A stretch of DNA of 64,000 nucleotides, from the NCBI RefSeq assembly GCF_000218685.1, contig NW_006763300.1:246565-310564 (forward strand). The letters run 5' to 3'. This DNA is from Serpula lacrymans var. lacrymans S7.9 (taxonomy: Eukaryota > Basidiomycota > Agaricomycetes > Boletales > Serpulaceae). Shown here piece after piece: positions 57,166 through 64,000 of this stretch (position 1 is the stretch's first letter; each line of letters opens with the position of its first letter). A program made the translations under genes and the position numbers. Below the pieces are notes generated by a model that saw only the letters and a list, made by a program, of their open reading frames with translations, ran no database searches and was not told the DNA's origin.

Positions 57166-59966
57166 CTAGCTTTTAGTCGCATCGTAAGGTGATTCTGGGC
57201 GCGAAACTGCCTTCCCTGCCCCGCTTTCTGCAGCGCGGACCGCCGTCGTAAGGTCGAAATGAAAGAAAGGAGTCTCTACAGGGAGTAGCGGTGCCCCTTC
57301 GGTAGAGTTTGTATCTACAACGGTGATCGGAAACGAAGCGGTATTTGAGATGCTTTTGACGCCATGTGCCTCGACATCTTCTGCCTGAGAGCTGGTAGTC
57401 GTAACATCTCCCTGCCAGTCCCCACTCCGTCCTCCTCGATATGGAACAACAGGGGCTATTTCGATCGGTGCATCAGATGCAGAAACACCAATACCGAATC
57501 CGCCCGCTATTAGGGCCCGACGGATCCATGGTGAAAGAATAGTAGCAAAGTGGAACTTCAGATAATTGTCAGCTTTAGCTTGCCATTTCAATTCATAATT
57601 CGCACCTCTACAGGGTGGTTCGCCCATCTTTGAACTTCATTTCGCGTGTCTATGAGAGCCTGAATAGCTGTGGTATCTATGTGCGAACTGGACATCCTTT
57701 GTGTCAGCAACGTGATCGGATAGGAGGTGACTTTGAAACACTCACACTCCGGAGAAGTCCAAGACGATTGCGTGCAAGACTGGTCTTTGACTGTTTTCTA
57801 GCTGTTCAGCAGCAGCTCCACCTTTGGCTGGCCCTGCATCATTCCATGCTCTGTCACTGAGCTTGATATTGCTGAGGTCTATACCGCGCCTCATGTTCTC
57901 CTTCACGTAGTCCACGATAGCGGAGTTGATGAGAGAGCAATTCGGGTAAAGGTAGCTCTCTTCAAAACGATAGACCATGACTCCAGGCAAAGGAGGGTCT
58001 ACTTTGATGTGTGGATTGATAACTCCACCGCGATCCAAAGGGACATACACTTCTCGTGTATCCGATTTCGGTTGCTGTGGATCAACCTGCAGTGTTACTT
58101 TCCCCAAAAAGGAACCTCGAGGCCTTGCTATCCGAATCAGAAGGAGAGCAAATGAAGCAGCGATGGAAGTGTAAATACCATCCTCGATGGTAGAAAACAC
58201 TGTAACGAGGACAGCCGCAAGCCAGATGATAAACTCAAGGGGAGAAACACGCCAGAATGAAAATGCTTGGGGGAGAGATGCAACCAGGTCGGCAACAGCA
58301 TGAATAATAACAGCAGATAGACCAGCATTAGGTATCCAGTAGAAGGCTGGAGTCAAACCGTAGAGAGCCACGATGACGACGATGGCTGTGATAATGCCAG
58401 CAGCTGGTGTGCGCACTCCCGATTTTGACTTGAGGGCCGAACGAGAGAATGAACCAGTGGCAGGATATGCGTTGAAAACACTACCGACTGTATTGGTGAC
58501 TCCTATGGCGATCAACTCCTGGTTCGGATTGATCTTGTAACCATTAACACGCCCGAATGCTATAAGAGAAAGAAGCATGAATATAGAACACATGTTATAT
58601 AGTCAGAGAATACCTACATTTGGCTATGGCGATATGCTCGAGTAAAAGGATGATCGTTGCTACAGGGAGTTCTGAGCCAAGAGCCTTTACCAGGTTGATA
58701 TCAATCACTGGGGGACCGACGTTCTGGAATCCTCGTGGTACGGTTTCAAGGATTTTGATGGGATATTTCCCAGAAGCGCTTTTTCTGTGACGCGTATAAA
58801 GCCATGCTGCGATCGTAAGGACAATAACCACAAAAGCGTTCCGAGCAACAGACACAAAAAAAAATACCCGGGCTGTAACCATGAACTATTAGCCAACGTT
58901 ATATCCGCAGATATGCTCGTACTGACCTCTTCGTGGGTACCGCTTGGCCAAATAATCACATATATAACGAATAAAATAGAGGGCAAAGAGTCCAGTTAAA
59001 CCCCACGCGGCGTCCAGTGTTGTCCTTGGAAGTCCTTTCAGCGTGTTTATGATGACCTCAAAGGTCGCCGCCCTTGTGCTAAACATAGTTAGTAACGTTT
59101 TCGCTAATAATATGACCCAAACACACTCAAAGCCACTTATCCCCATGAGGCCTGGGACTTGACCAGCAACGATGTTGATAGCAGAGCCGGTCATGAAACC
59201 ACTGACAGCGGGAGCGGGTATAAATTCCACAATCCAGCCAATACGCAACAAGCCAATGGCTAGCACAATGAAACCACATATGAAAGCCACTGTTGTTGCT
59301 ATCTGAGGCCCCTCCCATTCATTGGGATGACTTGCATTGACGTGTGCAATAATTTGAGAAACCGTCAGTGACATGACTGCGACAGGACCGATGGATACAT
59401 CCTTGGAGGTGGCGAAGAACTGATAGAGTTTAGAGGGGAAAAAATTAATCTCGATAACAAATCAAGCGGTGGAGTTGACGCACACAGTAAACAAGGACAC
59501 CAACAAAAGATGAGTATAAACCATATTGAGGAGGGAGAGTGGCGATCTAAGGACTCTGGCAGTCAGACACAATGAAAGAAAAGGGAATGAGCGGCAACGT
59601 ACCTGTGCATATGACATGCTTTGTGGAACCAGAACCATTCCGACAGTGAAGCCAGCAATAAGGTCTCCGGTCAGCCATCCAAGATCTAGGCATCCGGTGA
59701 TAATCAGAGGAGCTGTGTTTGGGAGCTAAACAAATCAGACGTACTGTATCTAGTGATCCATCCGAAGATAGGAAATATACTTATGACATAATTTATGGCC
59801 TGATGATAACAGTTAGGAACATGGGAACCATGGGGGGTCGTATACGCACTTCACGCTTGGGGTTTCGTGACAAACTTTGAACATAGTCCTTAACGGAAAC
59901 AATAGGAGCGGTCTCGTCAGGATAGTCTACAGCACGTTTTCCTAGGCGTTTGGCGGTGGAGGCCAT
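57166..59966 (-). CDS. SulP-family sulfate permease with STAS domain
   Basis: Sulfate/anion transporter, likely at the plasma membrane. Starts MASTAKRLGKRAVDYPDETA (59966). Transport-domain hallmarks follow: DLIAGFTVGMVLVPQSMSYA, IATLPPQYGLYSSFVGVLVY, FFATSKDVSIGPVAVMSLTV, FIPAPAVSGFMTGSAINIVA, and HIAIAKSFGRVNGYKINPNQ with ELIAIGVTNTVGS. Next are FNAYPATGSFSRSALKSKSG and the final membrane block to FALLLIRIARPRGSF. After it lies a C-terminal STAS domain (YRFEESYLYPNCSLI, AIVLDFSGV plus a further exon), ending SRPESPYDATKS at 57166. About seven introns are present. Length of about 800 residues matches fungal SulP. It lies in the same orientation as taco1. Confidence 0.95.
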
Positions 59967-61849
59967 AGCGGTGAGGAGAAAAGATGGGGTTGAAGTTGAA
60001 GGATCTGGGACTCGGGGCGACTTTTATGATGCGGTCAGTCCTCAATTTAAGAGCATGAGAATGGCTAGCTCCAGGAACAAAACGTTTGATAACGAAGATG
60101 CTTTGGGCAACGTATCGTAGAAGAGTGGATACCCGGAAGAACCGAGAATTCTATTAGATGAAATCTTCCGTGTAAGATGGAAAGAGCCAGGGGATCGCAA
60201 ATGGTCGAAATGGTATTAGTCCAAGACAAATGACTTTCGTGATTTTTCATTTGGATGATATATCCATGCAGAGGGTGTATCATGATGTCGAACGAGCACG
60301 CCATTCAACCTTGCGTTGACGCTACGCAAAATATCCACATCGGTCATAATATGTCTTCGCGGACGATGAAATATATTCTCACGCACCTCAATAGGCCATC
60401 TACGTTGAGTCATCCGACAACTGCAGCCAGTCCAGCAGAACCTGATACATGTATACATGCCATCCACAGCGCTCATGACATGAGATGGAAGCTCTGCATT
60501 ACGTACACGTATACAGGACTGAATTTTTCTTCTGTCAGCTATGCCACCAAGCAAGGGACTTGGCCATTTAGTTTCTGTTCGCCAAGTATCGTGAATGGAA
60601 TAGCCTATAACGTAGTCCTATAGCATTGTGCTATGGTAAGTACTTCAGCACACAAATGTCAAAGGATGTCAGTGGCTCCAGGGCTCGTCAGATATACCAT
60701 ATTCCTACGAGGTTCGGCATTGTGTGTTCAGTCGTTGGTGCCCTGATACATGTCGCCACTCCTTTCTAGGTTACTATAATGCCTCTGACTAGGGCTTGCA
60801 TGTCCCATGTAGGCGATCGTTGAAGTGTGCACTGTATATCCTCGCTGCTGCATTTTAAAAAGGAGAAACCTCCTGAAATTCACGTCGGCCAATTTTAAAA
60901 AAAATATAGACCTTGATGACGTTATATGAAAACTCCAGAAAAACCCCATAAAGCGTCTACAGATCGCATGTTCCTGTTTGCATTTACGTAGAGTTCCTTG
61001 GTTGTGACGCCTAGGAACTAAAGTTTAACGAGCTCTTGTTTATTCCATGCGGTTAATCTGGGAAATTACCGATGGTCGCGCTCGTTTCCGTTGCAGACAG
61101 GGAGGAGGAGGAACTGCGGTACGAAGTTGACGTCGACCACACAGCACTATTCACGACACTATGCAAAATCTTGGAGAAAATTCTTGGTCGCTATGATGGG
61201 TAATGACATGCTCCTGCAGGGCTATCATTAACACTTGATGACCATAGCAATTCAAGCCCACCAGTACTCACTGGTTACCACTCAGACAACTTGATATAGT
61301 CAAAGGCTGATTTGAACCGTAAATCTGGGTTTTTAATCGAGAGCCAAGAGTGAATATAAGACTCCCTGGAGTGAATATACCTCAACAGGTGAAATGTAAA
61401 ACCACGGGAGGTGGCTGAACATGGCATAGTGGTTTTACAAGAGCAAAATAGGAATGGTGTGTATCTAGCTTATTTGACAAGACATACGCTGAGCCCTGGG
61501 CATGAGTCTACGCCGAAAACAGACCAGGGTAACTGGGAGTAGGTATGAACCTGAGCAAAACATATATTGTTGGGAAATGTCGAGAATAGGCTGGGAACAT
61601 CACGATAAGCGGATATCGTACCAAAATCTCCAGGGAATATATTGTAACTTACCTTCAGGAAAAGAACAAGAGCCTGGCCTTGAGTAGAAACAATTCCGAT
61701 GTCCCAAAGCTGCTATCGGTGCATGCGGCATGTAGTGTACGTAAACATACAACAAAGGAGCAGCCACCGCGCCCACTGCTTTATTCTCCAGTCAGAGCGC
61801 AGTGCGCCTGTATCACGATTACTGCCATTGCTGCTACGATTTATTTTTC
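59967..61849. other. Large intergenic region, no supported gene
   Basis: About 1.9 kb between divergent SulP and STRAP genes. Frames at 60255-60623 and 61502-61687 show no recognisable motif or splice structure. It probably includes both promoters. Confidence 0.4.
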
Positions 61850-63078
61850 ATGTCAGGACACCTCAAATCTGTTCCACTTGTGGCTCCTGGCCATACACGA
61901 CCCGTTACCCATCTTTCATTTTCCCAAATTCAAGACGATGGCGCATATTTGCTTGTATCCAGTTGTAAAGATGGAAACCCGATGCTGAGAGAGTGGACTG
62001 GCGATTGGATTGGTACTTTCCTTGGGCACAAAGGTGCTGTGTGGAGTACCAAGCTGTCGCCCGATTCTTCGAGAGCAGCATCTGGTAGTGCAGATTTCAC
62101 TGCGTGAGTTGCACCCCAGATATGCTCTTTTTTTTCAGACCCTGATTTGTGCTGTCACGCGTCCTTTGGGTGAAAGAAAAATTTGGGATACGTATTCTGG
62201 AGAGCCTTTGCACTCTTTCCCTCACAATCATATCGTTCGCACTGTCGCATTGTCACCAACCTCAGCCCACCTTCTGACTGGTGGACAAGAAAAGAAAGTA
62301 AGGGTATTCGACCTAGGCAGACCTGATGCAGACCCAGATTATCTTGGTGAGCCCGGGGGTTTATCCCATGAAGGAACAGTGAAAAGTGTAGTTTGGGTCG
62401 GCGACCACACAGGTGTATCCGCTGGCGAAGATGGGCTTATCAAGTGGGTGTTATACTGTAAACCACGAAGCGAAAGGATATGTTGATGTGGCAAAACTAA
62501 CTGCACAGATGGTGGGATCTTCGGACGCGGCAGTTGGCCACGACTCTTTCTTTTCCAAACCCTATCACGTCGATGGAATTCTCTCCACAGACGAAGCGTC
62601 TTGTCGTAACCTCAGGAAAAACTGTAGCGTTCATACCTGCTTTTGCCAACGGGTCAACTACGCACAGTCTTACTCTGCCTTATTCCCCATCGTCTGCAAC
62701 CATCCATCCAATCTTGCAAGATCGATTTGTGACTGGAAATTTGGGTGATGAGTGGGTCAGAGTTCACGGAATGGATGGTGAGGAAAGGGAGGTGTTAAAG
62801 GGCCACCATGGACCTGTTCATTGTGTTGAGTTTAGCCCTGATGGTGAAATGTATGCTAGTGGTAGTGGTACGTACTCCATATTTTCTAAACGCTTGAGCT
62901 CACCTACATCTTCATCCCACTTTTTTTGCACCATTGATCAGAGGATGGTAAGCGAACATACTTCTTTTTGTGTGATATAACACGCGCTAAGTGACGGCTC
63001 CCAGGCACAATTCGACTTTGGCAAACAACACCCGGGAAAACATATGGTCTTTGGCAGGGAAATACGAACGGTGGTTAG
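61850..63078 (+). CDS. strap: WD40-repeat protein STRAP (Unrip; SMN/translation-associated)
   Basis: Seven-bladed WD40 protein; STRAP/Unrip acts in SMN-complex function and signalling. The start MSGHLKSVPLVAPGHTRPVT lies in a downstream ATG that fits the family; an in-frame ATG at 61802 would add 16 residues. Repeats read GNPMLREWTGDWIGTFLGHK, GAVWSTKLSPDSSRAASGSA, DFTAKIWDTYSGEPLHSF, LLTGGQEKKVRVFDLGRP, AGEDGLIKWWDLRTRQLATT, and GHHGPVHCVEFSPDGEMYAS joined to GSEDGTIRLWQTTPGKTYGL. It ends WQGNTNGG (TAG 63076-63078). Introns include 62104-62176, one after IK near 62443, 62868-62941 and 62948-63004. The last two enclose a 6-nt exon (62942-62947). Confidence 0.95.
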
Positions 63079-63451
63079 ATGGGGGATTTACTACGAAATG
63101 CAGCGCTTATTGTTTTTCTACCTTTGGGAAACGTTCGTTATTGATTGAGCAACGGGTACATGTCACATCACAGGAAGTGTTCTCAGATCGCCGAGGTTAA
63201 TCTTACACTTGAGTTCCTCATAATTGCCGTTTTGAAGCATTTGTGCGTATCATTGTTGACTTGGACTGCGTGGTGGCGCGACGCGGCAGAGATGTTCAGT
63301 CGAAGCCCCTGAAGCTTACGATGGCGTGGTGTAAAGGTATCCACACCAACGTCATCTTGACACCGATACGAGATTATCTCCAGAATAGTTTACCATAAGA
63401 GAACTGATCTGCAGCTTATTGTGTTCTAGTCAGCATCACACTATATACAAT
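63079..63451. other. Short intergenic region
   Basis: 373 bp between STRAP and the last gene, with no gene seen. Promoter of the last gene by position. Confidence 0.35.
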
Positions 63452-64000
63452 ATGAACAACACCACCGATGCTCCAGGAACGCTGCCAACTCAGGTCCACC
63501 ATCGTTCTTTATTCTCGACAGCAGTACCTCTGTCCATTCCTGGCCCGAGCCTGGTAGATTCTGCCGGTGGGGCTCACTACTCAGGAGCTAAGATGGACAG
63601 CGGCGAAGAAACCAGAGCGTCGACTACTGAACGAGGTCCGGGGAGTCAGAACGTCCAGCAAGCAAATCATCGGAGGGTCATAGACGACCTTCGAGAGCTT
63701 TATTGTTGCAGGCCGACCGTAGAGATTTTAAGAAGAACGTGGAGAGAGGATGCCGAGTTTGAGGCGAGTTACTTTACAACTTGTTGCGAGTCTTTGTTGA
63801 CTTGTCGCGTTGTTTGATACCAATAGGACCCTCTAGTGAAATGCAAGGGTTTCAACCAGTATGCGCCTCAAGTAAGTCTCACATGTACAATGTAAATAAT
63901 GGATATACTTACATTTTCTTGACGTAGTGGCTTGCCATGGTCAGTGAATATTCTTGAGATGGCTCGTAGTTGTACTTAGCTTGACAGCCTAAAATCTTTT
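63452..64000 (+). CDS. NTF2-like/DUF2358-type conserved protein (5' part, cut by window end)
   Basis: Starts MNNTTDAPGTLPTQVHHRSL. After about 80 low-complexity residues it reads VIDDLRELYCCRPTVEILRR and TWREDAEFE, which splices to DPLVKCKGFNQYAPQ. A 12-nt exon WLAM (63928-63939) comes next, followed by GTCAGTG. The pattern FxDPLxxCKGxxxYAxQW is that of a conserved fungal NTF2-like/DUF2358 family of unknown function. The remainder lies beyond the window. An in-frame ATG at 63419 is less likely because the sequence before 63452 has no conservation signal I can see. Confidence 0.5.

Noticed and set aside
60255..60623. Overlapping ORFs on both strands between SulP and STRAP
   Set aside because: No conserved motif or splice context; opposite-strand overlap suggests shadows.

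Overview
The window looks like chromosomal DNA of a filamentous basidiomycete, most likely an agaricomycete. Genes are split by many short introns (about 45-75 bp, GT..AG). The proteins are fungal housekeeping proteins, there are microsomal P450s of the CYP64-like type, and repeats are confined to two blocks between otherwise tightly packed genes. No rRNA, functional tRNA, CRISPR or bacterial-type operon was seen.

Layout. 1-1.8 kb: 3' part of an unrecognised coiled-coil protein. 2.0-6.4 kb: an M1 zinc aminopeptidase. 7.0-9.0 and 14.3-16.3 kb (both minus): two closely related P450 genes inside a duplicated ~2.9-kb segment, separated by ~4.4 kb of degraded, nested mobile DNA. 17.3-19.3 kb: mRNA cap (guanine-N7) methyltransferase. 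19.6-22.6 kb (minus): a complete Rsp5/NEDD4-type C2-WW3-HECT ubiquitin ligase. 23-31 kb: a second mobile-element nest, in which a Ty1/copia-type gag is interrupted by two copies of an unclassified ~1.8-kb element in opposite orientation. These carry further insertions (a solo LTR and a tRNA-like, SINE-like insert). 31.4-35.4 kb: a hypothetical protein, an unresolved stretch, and an NRBF2/Atg38-like MIT coiled-coil protein.

36.4-64 kb is gene-dense. mog1 (Ran factor) is divergent from ndc80 (kinetochore). Then come a TmpA-like membrane flavoprotein, an ERI1-type DEDDh exonuclease divergent from cms1 (ribosome biogenesis), and mitoribosomal mL60 divergent from SF3A1 (U2 snRNP). Ubc6/UBE2J (ERAD E2) is divergent from mitoribosomal Mrp10/mS37. 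They are followed by a NYN-LOTUS putative RNase, a YebC/TACO1 mitochondrial translation factor, a SulP sulfate permease, the WD40 protein STRAP, and the start of an NTF2-like protein cut by the window edge.

How the genes fit together. There is no biosynthetic cluster. Themes are RNA processing and decay (cap methyltransferase, SF3A1, ERI1-like, NYN-LOTUS), mitochondrial translation (mL60, Mrp10, TACO1), ubiquitin (Rsp5, Ubc6) and division (Ndc80, Mog1). Four head-to-head pairs share short intergenic regions, two of which contain a TCACGTGA palindrome. The least explained material is the repeat nests, especially the TGTCAT..TAACA element present three times. Coordinates of spliced genes give the full start-to-stop span including introns; splice sites were read by eye.
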